This document shows positions 18,402 to 28,503 of a stretch of DNA of 64,000 nt, one piece after another. Each line of letters starts with the position of its first letter. Positions within the stretch are counted from its first letter, which is position 1. The notes beneath the pieces were generated by a model. That model saw nothing but the letters and a program-made list of their open reading frames with translations, was not told the DNA's origin and did no database searches. Origin of the DNA: Thermoactinospora rubra. Lineage in GTDB: Bacteria; Actinomycetota; Actinomycetes; Streptosporangiales; Streptosporangiaceae. The position numbers and the translations under genes are program-made. The DNA lies in the NCBI RefSeq assembly GCF_002093975.1, contig NZ_KZ084332.1, forward strand, positions 6,579 to 70,578, written 5' to 3'.

Positions 18402-20540
18402 TCACGCGGACGTCACGCCCGCGGCCGCCGTGGCCCGCCGCCCGCCGAGCCGGGCCGCGTCCTGCGCCCGCCGGGCCTCGCCCAACCGGCCGGCCTGGAG
18501 CCAGTACCAGCCGAGCGAGCCGGTGAGCCGCGCGGCCAGCCGCGTGTCGCCCAGGCGCATGGCGGCCTCCAGCGCGCCGCGTAGGTTCGAGGTCTCGGCG
18601 TCCAGCCGCCGGATCCAGCGGTGCCGCGCGGGCCCGGTCTTGTACGCCTCGGCGCACTCGGCGAGCTGCGTGTAGTAGGTGGCGTACCGGCGCAGGACGC
18701 GATCGTGCTCGCCCGCCTCGCGCAGCCGCTCCAGCCCGTAGGCGGCCACGGACTCCAGCAGCCGGTAGCGGTCGCCCGAGCGCACCGCCAGCGACCGGTC
18801 CACCAGGCGCGCCAGCAGGTCGGCGACGTCGGCGGGATCCAGGTCGGGGCCGGCGTCCCGCGCCTCGGCGGCCAGGTCGGCGTCGCCCGGCGGGCCTCCG
18901 GGGATGGGCATGGGCGCCGCGCAGACCCGTTCCGCGGCCTCCAGCGTGCATCCGTCCACCTGGACTGCCAGGCGGCGCAGCACGATCCGTTCCGGTTCCG
19001 TCAGCAGCTCCCAGCTCCAGTCGATCGTCGCCCTGAGCGTCCGCTGGTGCGCGGGACCGGCCCGGCGGCCGGTGGACAGCAGGCGGAAGCGGTCGTCGAG
19101 CCGCTCGGCGAGGGCGCGCACGCCCAGCGACCGGACCCGGGCCGCGGCCAGCTCCAGCGCCAGCGGGATGCCGTCGAGGCGGCGGCAGATCACCTCGACG
19201 GCGTCGAGGTCCGCGGGGCCGATCGCGAAGCCCGGCTGCGCGTCCGCCGCGCGGAGGGTGAACAGCCGCACCGCGGCGTCGACGTCCAGGGGCGCGACCT
19301 CCCGCACGACCTCGCCCGACACGCCCAGCGGCTCCCTGCTGGCGGCGATGATCCGCAACCCGGGGCCGGCGCGCAGCAGCCGCTCGGCGAGCTTGGCGAT
19401 CGGCTCGACGACGTGCTCGCAGTTGTCGAGCACCAGCAGCGCCCGGCGGGCGCCGAAGGCCGCCGCGATCCGCTCGCCCGGGTCGGCCGCCCCGCCGTCG
19501 TCGCGCAGCCCGAGCGCCGCCGCGACCGCCTCGGCCACGTCGCCCTCGTCCGGCGGGGGTGCGGCGGGCACCGCCGACAGTTCCACCAGATAGGCGCCAT
19601 CGGGGAAGCCGGGGGCCAGCCGGCGGGCGACCTCCAGCGCCAGGCGGCTCTTGCCCACCCCGCCCGCGCCGGTGAGCGTCACCAGCCGCGCCGTACCCGG
19701 CAGGGCGACCAGCTCGGCCAGCTCCTCGTCCCTGCCCACCAGCTCGGTGAGCGGCTCGGGCAGCCGGGCGGGCGCGGGCGCCGGAGGGGCCGGAGGGCGG
19801 CGCAGGCCGGGGCTCTGCTCCAGGATCGCCTGGTGCAGGGCGACGAGGTCGGGCGAGGGGTCCAGGCCCAGCTCCTCGCGCATGCGCTCGCGGAGCGCCC
19901 GGTAGACCTCGAGCGCCTCCGCCTGCCGTCCCGACCGGTAGAGCGCGCGCATGAGCAGGCCGTGGAAGCGCTCCCTCGTCGGGTGCTGCGCCGCCAGCTC
20001 GGCGAGCTCGCCGACCAGCGAGGCGTCCTGGCCGAGCGCCAGCCGTACCTCCGCGTAGTCCTCAAGGGCGGTCAGCCGCTGCTCCTCCAGCCGGGCCGCG
20101 GCCCCGCGCACCAGCGCCAGCTCGGCGAAGTCGGCGAAGGCCGGCCCGCGCCACCACGACAGGGCTTCCGCCAGCAGTACGGCCCGCTCGGCCGGGTCGC
20201 CGGCGGCCCGGGCGCGGTCGAGGGCCTGCCCGAAGCGGTCCGCGTCGGTGTCGGCGTCGATCAGGTAGCCGGGCGGCCGGGCGACGACCAGCTTCCTGGC
20301 TCCCGGCTCGGCCTCGTCGAGCGCCCTGCGCAGCTGCGACACCCTGGCACGCAACCCGGTGAGCGGCCTGCCGGGCGGCTGCGGCCCCCACAGGCTCTCG
20401 ATGAGCCGCCCGGCCGGCACGGCCCGCCCGTCGTGGGCGAGCAGGCAGGCCAGGAGCGCCCGCACCTTGAGCTCGGGCACCCGTACGGCACGGCCGTCGT
20501 CGGCGGTCACCTCCAGCGGCCCCAGTACGGCGAAGCGCAT
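18402..20540 (-). CDS. AfsR/SARP-type regulator with BTAD and NB-ARC domains, C-terminus shortened
   Basis: 712 residues from the ATG at 20540, which has a GAGG ribosome site. An OmpR-like DNA-binding domain comes first (RFAVLGPLEV to PPGYLIDADTD), then a BTAD helical domain (about 95-245), then an NB-ARC STAND ATPase with P-loop GAGGVGKSR (about 291) and LVLDNCEHV. AfsR relatives normally continue with many TPR repeats. Here only one TPR-like segment (ARLTGSLGWYWLQAGRLGEA) remains before a low-complexity end. The switch and DNA-binding parts are intact. It is divergent from an MFS exporter with 59 bases between them and probably controls it; it is 6 kb from the polyketide cluster, so a role there is uncertain. 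Confidence 0.88.
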   Translation of the reverse strand: MRFAVLGPLEVTADDGRAVRVPELKVRALLACLLAHDGRAVPAGRLIESLWGPQPPGRPLTGLRARVSQLRRALDEAEPGARKLVVARPPGYLIDADTDADRFGQALDRARAAGDPAERAVLLAEALSWWRGPAFADFAELALVRGAAARLEEQRLTALEDYAEVRLALGQDASLVGELAELAAQHPTRERFHGLLMRALYRSGRQAEALEVYRALRERMREELGLDPSPDLVALHQAILEQSPGLRRPPAPPAPAPARLPEPLTELVGRDEELAELVALPGTARLVTLTGAGGVGKSRLALEVARRLAPGFPDGAYLVELSAVPAAPPPDEGDVAEAVAAALGLRDDGGAADPGERIAAAFGARRALLVLDNCEHVVEPIAKLAERLLRAGPGLRIIAASREPLGVSGEVVREVAPLDVDAAVRLFTLRAADAQPGFAIGPADLDAVEVICRRLDGIPLALELAAARVRSLGVRALAERLDDRFRLLSTGRRAGPAHQRTLRATIDWSWELLTEPERIVLRRLAVQVDGCTLEAAERVCAAPMPIPGGPPGDADLAAEARDAGPDLDPADVADLLARLVDRSLAVRSGDRYRLLESVAAYGLERLREAGEHDRVLRRYATYYTQLAECAEAYKTGPARHRWIRRLDAETSNLRGALEAAMRLGDTRLAARLTGSLGWYWLQAGRLGEARRAQDAARLGGRRATAAAGVTSA

Positions 20541-20599
20541 GATCCTCACCCTCAACGATTCCGAATTCGACCCTAACGCCCGCGCCCCAGGCTGATCGC

Positions 20600-22126
20600 A
20601 TGACGACTACCACCACTACCCGGGCCGGGGCGCGCGCATGGCTGGGACTGTCCGTGCTCGCGCTGGCCACGCTCCTGCTCGCCGTGGACAACACGGTCCT
20701 GGTGCTCGCGTTGCCTCACCTGGCCGCCGACCTGGATCCCAGCGCCACCGAGCTGCTGTGGATCACCGACGTGTACGGGTTCATGATCGCGGGATTCATC
20801 ATCACCATGGGCTCGCTCGGCGACCGGATCGGCCGCCGGAGGCTGCTGCTGGCCGGCGCGACCGCGTTCGCCGCCGCGTCCGCGCTGGCCGCGTACTCCA
20901 CTACCACCGAGATGCTCATCGCCGCCCGCGTGCTGCTGGGGATCTCCGGCGCCGCGATCGGGCCCACCGCGCTCGCGCTGGTGGCCGGGCTGTTCGCCGA
21001 CGCCAGGCAGCGCGCCATGGCCATCGGCGTGTTCACCGCGTGCTTCATGGGCGGGGCGGCGGCCGGGCCGGTGATCGGCGGGTTCCTGCTGGAGACCTTC
21101 TGGTGGGGGTCGGTGTTCCTGATGGGCGTGCCGGTGATGGTCCTGGTCGTGGCGGGCGGCCTGATCCTGCTGCCGGAGGCCGCGGCCGAGGGCTCCGGCC
21201 GGCTGGACCCGGCCAGCGTGGCGATGTCGCTGGCGGCGATCCTGCCGGTCGTCTACGGCCTGAAGGAGCTGGCCGACGATCCCGCCCGCGTGGCCGCCTA
21301 CGCGGCGATCGTGATCGGTGCGGTGTTCGGCGTGGCGTTCGTGCGGCGGCAGCGCCGGCTGGCCGAGCCGCTGGTGGACCTGCGGCTGTTCGGCAACCGT
21401 TCGTTCAGCGCGGCCCTGGCGATCATGGCGGTCGCCATGGTGGTGCAGGGCGGCGTGTACCTGTTCATGAGCCAGCATCTACAACTGGTCGAGGGGCTGT
21501 CGCCCCTGGCCGCCGGGCTGTGGATGGCGGTTCCGGCGCTGGGCCTGGTGGCCGGCTCCCTCGCCGCCCCGGTCGTCGCCGGCGTCTTCCGGCCGGGCCT
21601 GGTCGTCGGGGCGGGGCTGGTGGCGTCGGCCGCCGGGTTCGCCGTCGTCGTGGCGGGCGACGGACTGGGCTGGCTGGTCACGGGCGTCACGGTGGCCTTC
21701 CTCGGCATGGCCCCCGTGGGCGCCCTGGGACTCGACCTGGTCGTCGGATCGGCGCCGCCGGAACGGGCCGGATCGGCGTCCGCGATGGCCGAAAGCGGCG
21801 GCGAGCTGGGAATCGCGCTCGGCATCGCGCTGCTCGGCAGCGTCGGCACGGCCGTCTACGGCAGCGCCGTCACCTCGCCGCAGGCGGGCGACTCGCTGAG
21901 CGAGGCGCTCGACGCCGCCGACGACCTGCCGCCGGGCCCTGCCGCGGCCCTCGTGGCGGAGGCGCAGGCCGCCTTCAACCAGGGCCTGCTGGCCGTCGCC
22001 GCCCTGAGCGCCGTGCTCGTGCTCGGCCTCGCCGTGGCCGCTGTGACGCTGCTGCGGCACCTGCGCCCGATCGGCAAAACGGAAACAGCGCTTGGCGACT
22101 CTGCGGAGAACGCGGGCAACCTGTGA
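20600..22126 (+). CDS. MFS drug exporter, DHA2 (14-TM, EmrB/QacA-type)
   Basis: 508 residues and about 14 hydrophobic segments. Motif A is seen as GSLGDRIGRRRLL, the first helix carries the family pattern LAVDNTVLVLALP, and motif C is in GGAAAGPVIGG. It should export cationic or hydrophobic drugs in exchange for protons across the cytoplasmic membrane. The divergent AfsR-type regulator suggests inducible expression. It may protect against a self-made or foreign antibiotic; which one is not indicated. Confidence 0.9.
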   Translation: MTTTTTTRAGARAWLGLSVLALATLLLAVDNTVLVLALPHLAADLDPSATELLWITDVYGFMIAGFIITMGSLGDRIGRRRLLLAGATAFAAASALAAYSTTTEMLIAARVLLGISGAAIGPTALALVAGLFADARQRAMAIGVFTACFMGGAAAGPVIGGFLLETFWWGSVFLMGVPVMVLVVAGGLILLPEAAAEGSGRLDPASVAMSLAAILPVVYGLKELADDPARVAAYAAIVIGAVFGVAFVRRQRRLAEPLVDLRLFGNRSFSAALAIMAVAMVVQGGVYLFMSQHLQLVEGLSPLAAGLWMAVPALGLVAGSLAAPVVAGVFRPGLVVGAGLVASAAGFAVVVAGDGLGWLVTGVTVAFLGMAPVGALGLDLVVGSAPPERAGSASAMAESGGELGIALGIALLGSVGTAVYGSAVTSPQAGDSLSEALDAADDLPPGPAAALVAEAQAAFNQGLLAVAALSAVLVLGLAVAAVTLLRHLRPIGKTETALGDSAENAGNL

Positions 22127-22196
22127 GAATGCTCTCCAGCCGGTGACGGGCGCGGGAATCATCTCATACGTCACCAGTGCCGAGTCCGGGAGCATG

Positions 22197-23849
22197 ATGG
22201 CCGAGTTCAGCGAAGAGGACCTGCTGGCGCTGGCAGGGAGCAAGTCCTACAACCGCGGCGTCGGCTACGTCGACGCGGTCGAGGACCTCCAGGCCGACGG
22301 CGCCACGATCTGCGCGACCGTGTACGGCAGTGAGCCCTATGACGTGGAGCTGACCGTCGGCCGGCACGGGCTGGAGGGAAGCTGCAGCTGCCCGTGGGGC
22401 GAGGAGGGCAACTTCTGCAAGCACTGCGTCGCGGTGGGCCTGGTCTGCCTGCGCGAGCGGGAGCACGGCGATCCCGTGCCCGAACGGTTCGACCTGCGCT
22501 CCTACCTGCGGTCGCTGGACCCGGGCGAGCTGGTGGACCTGCTGGTGGAGGTGGCCGAGAACGACCGGGCGGTCCGCCGCCGGCTGGAGCTGCGGGCCGC
22601 GGCCGACCCGGCCGGGGACCCGGACGCGCAGGATCTGCATCGGCTGATCGACCGCGCGTTGCAGGTCCGCGGCTACGTCGAGTGGGAGGACAGCTGGGGG
22701 TACGCGCAGGCGGTCCGCAAGGTCGCCGGCGAGCTGGGCCGATTGCACCGCGCGGGCCGGAGCGAGGCGGTGGCGGCCCTGGCCGAGCGGGCGATGCGGC
22801 GGCTGGGGGAGAACTACGAGCTGGTGGACGACTCCGACGGGCAGGTCGGCGAGGCGGGCCGGGCGCTGGTCGCGGTGCACGCGGCCGCCTGCGCCGCGGC
22901 CGGGACGGACCCCGCCGAGCTGGCCTCGTGGCTGCTGGACTTCCAGCTCGGCGAGGCCGACGTCCCGGAGGTGTCGCTCGAGGACTACGCCGACGCGCTC
23001 GGCGAGATCGGGATCGACGCCTACGGGGAGCGGCTGCGGCGGATCTGGGAGCGACGCCTGCCCCGCGGCGACCGGCTGATGGAGGAGGACTGGCTCACGC
23101 ACGCGCTGATGGAGGAATACGCGCGGGCCCGGGGCGATGTGGACCTGCTGGTGTCCGTGCTCAGCCGGGGCGGCGACGGCGTCGCCTACCCGGCCGTCGT
23201 CGAGACCCTGCGGGAGGCGGGCCGGACGCGGGAGGCGTTGGAGTGGGCCGAGCGGGGGCTGGCCGCCGCCGAAGGCGCCTACGACCGGCGGCTGGCCGAC
23301 TTCGCCGTGGCCGCCTACACCGCCGCCGGGCGCGAGGACGACGCGCTCGCGCTGCGCCGCGCTCAGTTCGAACGCGAGCGCTCCCTGGCGGCCTATCAAG
23401 AGCTGCACGCCCTGGCTCCGCCGTACCGCTGGCCGGAGCTGCGTGCCTGGGCGTTGGACCTGTTGCGCCGCGATGCCGCCGACCCTCGCCGCGTCCCGGC
23501 GGGCTCGCCCCTGGTGGAGGTGCTGCTGTGGGAGAACGCCGCCGAGGAGGCATGGCAGGCCGCCACCGAGTCGGGCGCGGCCGACAGCCAGTGGGCGCGC
23601 CTGGCACGGCTGCGGGCGGCCACTCACCCGGCCGAGGCGATCCCTATCTACCAGCGCCTGGCGGAGGCCAAGATCCTTGTGATGAAGAGGGAGGCCTACG
23701 CCGAGGCCGCCGACTTCGCGGCGCAGGTCAAGACCCTCTGTGAACGGCTCGGCCGCGGCGATGACGCGCGCGCCTACCTGACGCGGCTGCGTACCGCCCA
23801 CAGGCGCAAGCGCAACCTCATGGCCGAATTCGACCGCCGTGGACTGTGA
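22197..23849 (+). CDS. SWIM zinc-finger protein
   Basis: About 550 residues starting at ATG 22197; the GGGAG at 22188-22192 is better spaced for it than for the ATG one codon earlier. The SWIM motif CxCx(n)CxH is clear near residues 60-80 (SCSCPWGEEGNFCKHC). The remainder is a helical, repeat-like region rich in Glu, Arg and Ala (EALEWAERGLAAAEGAYDRR), resembling TPR/SEL1-type solenoids. SWIM domains bind DNA or proteins and often neighbour SNF2 helicases; one such helicase lies 6 kb away. It stands 140 bases before pglW on the same strand, so a link to the defence island cannot be excluded. Confidence 0.85.
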   Translation: MAEFSEEDLLALAGSKSYNRGVGYVDAVEDLQADGATICATVYGSEPYDVELTVGRHGLEGSCSCPWGEEGNFCKHCVAVGLVCLREREHGDPVPERFDLRSYLRSLDPGELVDLLVEVAENDRAVRRRLELRAAADPAGDPDAQDLHRLIDRALQVRGYVEWEDSWGYAQAVRKVAGELGRLHRAGRSEAVAALAERAMRRLGENYELVDDSDGQVGEAGRALVAVHAAACAAAGTDPAELASWLLDFQLGEADVPEVSLEDYADALGEIGIDAYGERLRRIWERRLPRGDRLMEEDWLTHALMEEYARARGDVDLLVSVLSRGGDGVAYPAVVETLREAGRTREALEWAERGLAAAEGAYDRRLADFAVAAYTAAGREDDALALRRAQFERERSLAAYQELHALAPPYRWPELRAWALDLLRRDAADPRRVPAGSPLVEVLLWENAAEEAWQAATESGAADSQWARLARLRAATHPAEAIPIYQRLAEAKILVMKREAYAEAADFAAQVKTLCERLGRGDDARAYLTRLRTAHRRKRNLMAEFDRRGL

Positions 23850-23917
23850 CCTTGTGGAGAGCGTCCGCATCGAGTGTTCCAGGCCGGCCGAGAGGTCATC
23901 TTCCGTCGCACCCGCCG

Positions 23918-23927
23918 GATAGCATCC
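23918..23927 (+). promoter_or_regulatory. GATAGCATCC element upstream of pglW
   Basis: The 10-mer GATAGCATCC lies 63 bases before the pglW start. An identical copy lies before pglX at 28504-28513. TAGCAT within it would serve as a -10 element, but no good -35 was seen. A shared promoter or regulator site is possible. Confidence 0.35.
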
Positions 23928-23989
23928 TGAGCAAAGCCCGGCCCCGCGATCGGCGGCCGGCGAGGAGCACTCACGACCGGAGCTGGCGC

Positions 23990-26900
23990 ATGCGCGAAGG
24001 CCGGTGGACCACCGTCACCGAGTCTGAGTTCGACCATGAGCGTCGGGGCCTGGAGGCGATCCGCGAGCGGCTTCCCGACGCGGAACCCTGGCGTGCCTGG
24101 TCCAACTTCACCTTCACGGCCGCCACCGGCCACGTCCGAGAGGTGGACCTCCTGGTCGTCGCCCCCAACGGGGTGTACCTCGTCGAGCTCAAAGACTGGC
24201 GCGGCAGCCTCGCCGTGGAGCGCGGGACATGGGTGAACACCACGCCCAGCGGCAGGCGCATCACTCATGGAAACCCTCTGCACCTGGCCAACAGGAAGGC
24301 CAAGGAGCTGGCCGGGCTGCTGAGCCGCGGCAAGCGGGTGTGGGTCCAGGAGGCGGTGTGCTTCACCAGCGGCCACCTGCGCGTCAACCTGCCGCCCAAC
24401 GACCAGAACGGCGTCTACACGGTTCAGGAGCTGGTGAACCTGCTGAAGGGGCCGCCACGCGACGAACGGCACCGCATCACGCCGTCGGACTCGCGCGCCA
24501 TCAAGGCGACGCTGGAGAAGATCGGCATCCGGCGGAGCGACGCCGAGTTCAAGGTCGGCCCCTATCTGCTCGAACGCAAGTCGTTCGACTCCGGGCCGAC
24601 CTGGGCCGACTACCTGGCCAAGCACAGCGAACTTCCCGAGCCGGCGCGCATTCGCATCTACCTGCGCGAGCGTGGAGCGGATGAGAGCATCCGCGCGTCG
24701 GTGGAGAATGCCGCGCGCCGGGAGGCGGATGTGCTCCGCCGCTTCCGGCACCCCGGAGTCGTCCAGTTCAAGGAGTACTACCCGTCGGGCCACTCGGCAG
24801 GCCCCGCTCTCAGCTTCGGCTACCACCCGCAGACGCTCCGCCTGGATGACTACCTCGCCCAGTTCGGCGACAAGCTCGACATCGTCGGGCGCATGGCGCT
24901 GGTGCGTCAGCTCGCGGAAACCATGCGCTCCGCGCACTCCCGGCGTGTCTACCACCGTGCCCTGGCTGCCCGTTCCGTGCATGTGATCCCCCGCAACAGG
25001 GGCGTTCAGGGGCAGGCGATCGGAGAGGAGACCGCCTGGCTGACGCCACAGTTGCAGATCTCCGACTGGCAGATCGCCACCCACCGTCCCAGCCCCCAGT
25101 CCCTGGGGGCGACCAGGCTGGCGCCCTCGGCTCTCTCGGCGATCCACCTGCCGGACGACGCGGAGGCCTACCTGGCGCCCGAGCTGACCGCTCCCAATCC
25201 CGATCCCGTAGCCCTCGACGTCTACGGCCTGGGCACGCTGACCTTCTTCCTGGTCACCGGTGAGGCGCCCGCGCCCAGCCAGGCCGAGCTGCTCGCCAGG
25301 ATGGAAGCCGGGGAAGGACTGCGTCCCAGCGCCCTCGTCGACGGCCTGTCTCCGGACATCGACGAGCTGGTCCAGGCGGCCACCGCCTACAAGCCGGAGC
25401 ACAGGCCGGCCACGGTCGACGAGTTCCTGGAGATGCTGGAGTGCGTCGAGGACTCGCTCACCGCGCCGGCTCCCGCTGAGACCGCCGCTGAGACCGCCGC
25501 AGAGGCCGTCGAGGAGAAGGACCCGCTGGAGGCGGTGCCCGGCGACGTGCTGGCCGGCCGCTGGGAGGTCCGCCGCCGCCTGGGCACCGGCTCCACCAGC
25601 CGGGCCTTCCTCGTCCGCGATCTCCACTCCGATCCGAAGGATCGCCGCCTGGCGGTGCTGAAGATCGCGCTCTCGGACACGCGCGCCGGCATCCTGATCC
25701 GCGAGGCCGAGGTCCTGAACCGGCTCACGGCGGATTCCCGAGTGATCAAGCTCGTGGAGCACCGGCCGCTGACCGTCGGCGGCCGGACGGCGCTGGCTCT
25801 GGAGTACGTCGGCGACGAGCGCGACGGCGACGACGACGGCGAGCGGCCCGACAGGCCACGCCGCCGCGAGGAGACCGTCGCCCGTCAGCTCCGCGAGCGC
25901 GGACGGCTCCCGATCGACCAGCTGGAGGCCTACAGCGACTACCTGTTCGGCGCCGTCGACTTCCTGGAGGGCGAGGGTGTCTGGCACCGCGACCTGAAGC
26001 CCGACAACATCGCGATCCGGGTCCGCCGCAACCGGACACGCCAGCTGGTGCTGATCGACTTCTCCCTGGCCGGCTATCCGGTCCAGGACACCAAGGCCGG
26101 CACGGAGGGTTACCTCGATCCTTTCATCGGCACGCTGACACGGTCGGTCTACGACGCCCACGCCGAGCGCTACGCGCTGGCCGTCACGCTGCACCAGATG
26201 GCCTCCGGCGAGATGCCGAAGTGGGGCGACGGCCGGGTCCTGCCGTCACAGACCGATCCGGACGAGTGGCCCTATCCCACGATCGCGGCCGACGCCTTCG
26301 ACCCGGCCATCCGCGACGGCCTGGTCGCGTTCTTCCGCAAAGCTCTGCATCGGGACGCGAACCGGCGCTTCCCCGACCTCAAGCGGATGCGGGACGCCTG
26401 GCGGAAGATCTTCCTCGACGCGGAGACGACGCCGTCAACCGGCCACGCCCTGCCCGACGAGGAGGCCGATCAGCAGCGCGAACGGCTGGCCGCGGCGGTC
26501 ACCCGCGACACCCACCTGTCTGCCGCGGGCCTGACGCCCGCCGCCGAGTCCTTCCTGTACGACCTGGGCATCACCACGGTCGGCGGCCTGCTCGACTACA
26601 GCCAGCGCACCCTCGTCAACGCCCCCGGGCTGGGCGCGAAGACCCGTGAGGAGATTCAGCGGCGGATCGTCCAGTGGGGCAGGCAGCTTCGCGCCGAACC
26701 CGTCTCCCCGTTGACTCCCGAGGGACGCCGCGCCGCCAAGGAGGAGCTGGACGGCCTCAGTGCCGGCGAAGCCGCCCTCATCGACGGCCTCGCCACCGGC
26801 GGGCACGCGGACGAGCTGCCCGCCAAGGCCCTCCGCAGCGTCAGCCTCGACACGCTGGCCTCGCTCCTCGTGCCGGAACCGAAGAAGAACGGCTCCAACC

Positions 26901-28501
26901 GCAACGAGGCGGAGATGGTCCGGCTCCTGCTCCGTATCCCGGACGAGCACGGGGAACTGCCCGGGCAGGCGGTCTGGCCGTCGCAGAAGACGGTGGCGCA
27001 GGCGCTCGGCCTGAGCCGGGGCCGCATCCCGCAGATGCTCAAGGCCCAGCGGATCCGCTGGAAGCAGCAGCCCGCGCTGCTGGCGCTCCGCCGGCAGGTC
27101 ATCGAGATCGTCGCCGAGCTGGGCCGGGTGGCCTCCGTCACGGAGGTGGCCGACGCGCTGATCCTGCGGCGTGGCACCCGGCTGAACAAACGCGGGCAGC
27201 GGCGGGCCCTCGCCCTCGCGGTGACGCGCGCCGTCGTCGAGATGGAACAGCTCGACCCGCGCGAACGCAGGCTCATGCACACGGCCGGCCGTGACGAGAC
27301 CCCCGGCTTACTGGCCATGGAGGTGGCGGACGGCGAACCGCCCACCACCCCCTCGGCTCCCGGCCTGCTGGACTACGCGGTACGGCTGGGCCGCGCCGCC
27401 GACAACCTGGCCAAGCTCGACACGCTGCCGACCGCCAGCACCGTGCTGACCCAGCTACGCGCCGTCACACCCCCGCAGGGCACGATCGAGTGGGACGAGC
27501 GGCGCATGGTCCAGCTCGCCGTGGCCGCCTCCAAGAACGCGGCGGTCACCCCGCGCCTGGAGATCTATCCGCGCGACCTGTCGCTGGTCCGCGCGCTCAG
27601 GCTCACCCAGGCCGGCCTGGTGCGGCACATCCCCGGGGTGCCGGACGAGCGGCAGCCGGGCCTGACGGTGGAGGAGATACACGAGCGGGTGCGGGCGCGC
27701 TTCCCCGAGCTGGGCGACGGCAGCCTGCCCACCGGGGCCGTGCTGACCAGGGCTCTGAAGGAGGCCGGGTTCGACCTCGTGCTGTCCACCCGCGAGGGCA
27801 CCGGCAACCAGCGCTACCTGCCCAGGAACCTGGACAGGATCACCAGCAGCGTGACGGCCTCCGCCCAGCGGCGGGCCACCCGGCTCAGCCAGGCCGACCG
27901 ATACGCCGACGACCCCGAGCTGGCGGGCGCCGTCAGGGCGGACGAGCAGTTGGCCGCATCGGCGCGCAGAGACGGGTTCCGGGTGCTGACCGTGCACACC
28001 GCCAGGGTCCGCGGCGCGATTGCCGAACTGGGCGGAAGCCGCTTCGGCGCCCAGGTCGTCTCCGTAACGGAGCTGTTCCTCCAGGCCATGCACGAGCTGG
28101 TTCCCCCGGGCACCAAGCCGACCTGGGAGACGATCCTGCGCGCCGACGTCGCCGAGCCGGGCAGCCGGGCGGCGCTGAAGTTCGCCGAGTACAGCAGGAC
28201 CGCGTGGGCGCGGGTCGAGCCGCGGCTCCGGGCGCTGCTGGGGTCGGGGAGCGGGCCCGTGCTGCTCATCGACACCGCGGTGTTCGCCAGGTACGACGCG
28301 ATGAGCGTGCTGGACCGCCTGGCCGCCGCCGCGCGGCAGGGCACGCGAGGGCTGTGGCTGCTGTGCCCGCAGGCCGACCCGGGCCGCGAGCCCCGGCTGG
28401 GCACTGTCGCGGTGCCGTACCAGGCGGGTCTGGGGGAGTGGATCGAACTGCCGGACTCGTGGGTGACGAACCTGCATCGGGCCGGTGCAGGCGCGGGGTA
28501 G
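23990..28501 (+). CDS. pglW: PglW: BREX type 2 protein kinase with NERD, pseudokinase and kinase domains
   Basis: 1503 residues from ATG 23990 (GGAG seven bases upstream). A NERD nuclease-like domain comes first, with the PD-(D/E)xK-type residues of VDLLVV (about 52) and YLVELKDW (about 64-71). A degenerate kinase-like domain follows (about 170-460; the HRD site reads YHRALAA). A second kinase domain (about 525-830) has glycine loop GTGSTS, HRDLKPDN near 665, and DFS instead of DFG. The C-terminal half carries a helix-hairpin-helix (VNAPGLGAKTREEI), a helix-turn-helix (VAQALGLSRGRIPQ) and further helical parts. This is the PglW architecture of the Pgl/BREX-2 phage-resistance system, where it is thought to regulate by phosphorylation. 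One rare TTA leucine codon lies at 27308-27310. Confidence 0.93.
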   Translation: MREGRWTTVTESEFDHERRGLEAIRERLPDAEPWRAWSNFTFTAATGHVREVDLLVVAPNGVYLVELKDWRGSLAVERGTWVNTTPSGRRITHGNPLHLANRKAKELAGLLSRGKRVWVQEAVCFTSGHLRVNLPPNDQNGVYTVQELVNLLKGPPRDERHRITPSDSRAIKATLEKIGIRRSDAEFKVGPYLLERKSFDSGPTWADYLAKHSELPEPARIRIYLRERGADESIRASVENAARREADVLRRFRHPGVVQFKEYYPSGHSAGPALSFGYHPQTLRLDDYLAQFGDKLDIVGRMALVRQLAETMRSAHSRRVYHRALAARSVHVIPRNRGVQGQAIGEETAWLTPQLQISDWQIATHRPSPQSLGATRLAPSALSAIHLPDDAEAYLAPELTAPNPDPVALDVYGLGTLTFFLVTGEAPAPSQAELLARMEAGEGLRPSALVDGLSPDIDELVQAATAYKPEHRPATVDEFLEMLECVEDSLTAPAPAETAAETAAEAVEEKDPLEAVPGDVLAGRWEVRRRLGTGSTSRAFLVRDLHSDPKDRRLAVLKIALSDTRAGILIREAEVLNRLTADSRVIKLVEHRPLTVGGRTALALEYVGDERDGDDDGERPDRPRRREETVARQLRERGRLPIDQLEAYSDYLFGAVDFLEGEGVWHRDLKPDNIAIRVRRNRTRQLVLIDFSLAGYPVQDTKAGTEGYLDPFIGTLTRSVYDAHAERYALAVTLHQMASGEMPKWGDGRVLPSQTDPDEWPYPTIAADAFDPAIRDGLVAFFRKALHRDANRRFPDLKRMRDAWRKIFLDAETTPSTGHALPDEEADQQRERLAAAVTRDTHLSAAGLTPAAESFLYDLGITTVGGLLDYSQRTLVNAPGLGAKTREEIQRRIVQWGRQLRAEPVSPLTPEGRRAAKEELDGLSAGEAALIDGLATGGHADELPAKALRSVSLDTLASLLVPEPKKNGSNRNEAEMVRLLLRIPDEHGELPGQAVWPSQKTVAQALGLSRGRIPQMLKAQRIRWKQQPALLALRRQVIEIVAELGRVASVTEVADALILRRGTRLNKRGQRRALALAVTRAVVEMEQLDPRERRLMHTAGRDETPGLLAMEVADGEPPTTPSAPGLLDYAVRLGRAADNLAKLDTLPTASTVLTQLRAVTPPQGTIEWDERRMVQLAVAASKNAAVTPRLEIYPRDLSLVRALRLTQAGLVRHIPGVPDERQPGLTVEEIHERVRARFPELGDGSLPTGAVLTRALKEAGFDLVLSTREGTGNQRYLPRNLDRITSSVTASAQRRATRLSQADRYADDPELAGAVRADEQLAASARRDGFRVLTVHTARVRGAIAELGGSRFGAQVVSVTELFLQAMHELVPPGTKPTWETILRADVAEPGSRAALKFAEYSRTAWARVEPRLRALLGSGSGPVLLIDTAVFARYDAMSVLDRLAAAARQGTRGLWLLCPQADPGREPRLGTVAVPYQAGLGEWIELPDSWVTNLHRAGAGAG

Positions 28502-28503
28502 CC

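Noticed and set aside
18402..20540. AfsR-type gene as the pathway-specific activator of the macrolactam cluster
   Set aside because: It lies about 6 kb beyond the glycosyltransferase, past a protease, remnants and a helicase, and is paired with an exporter by a divergent promoter. A distant effect is possible but not supported.
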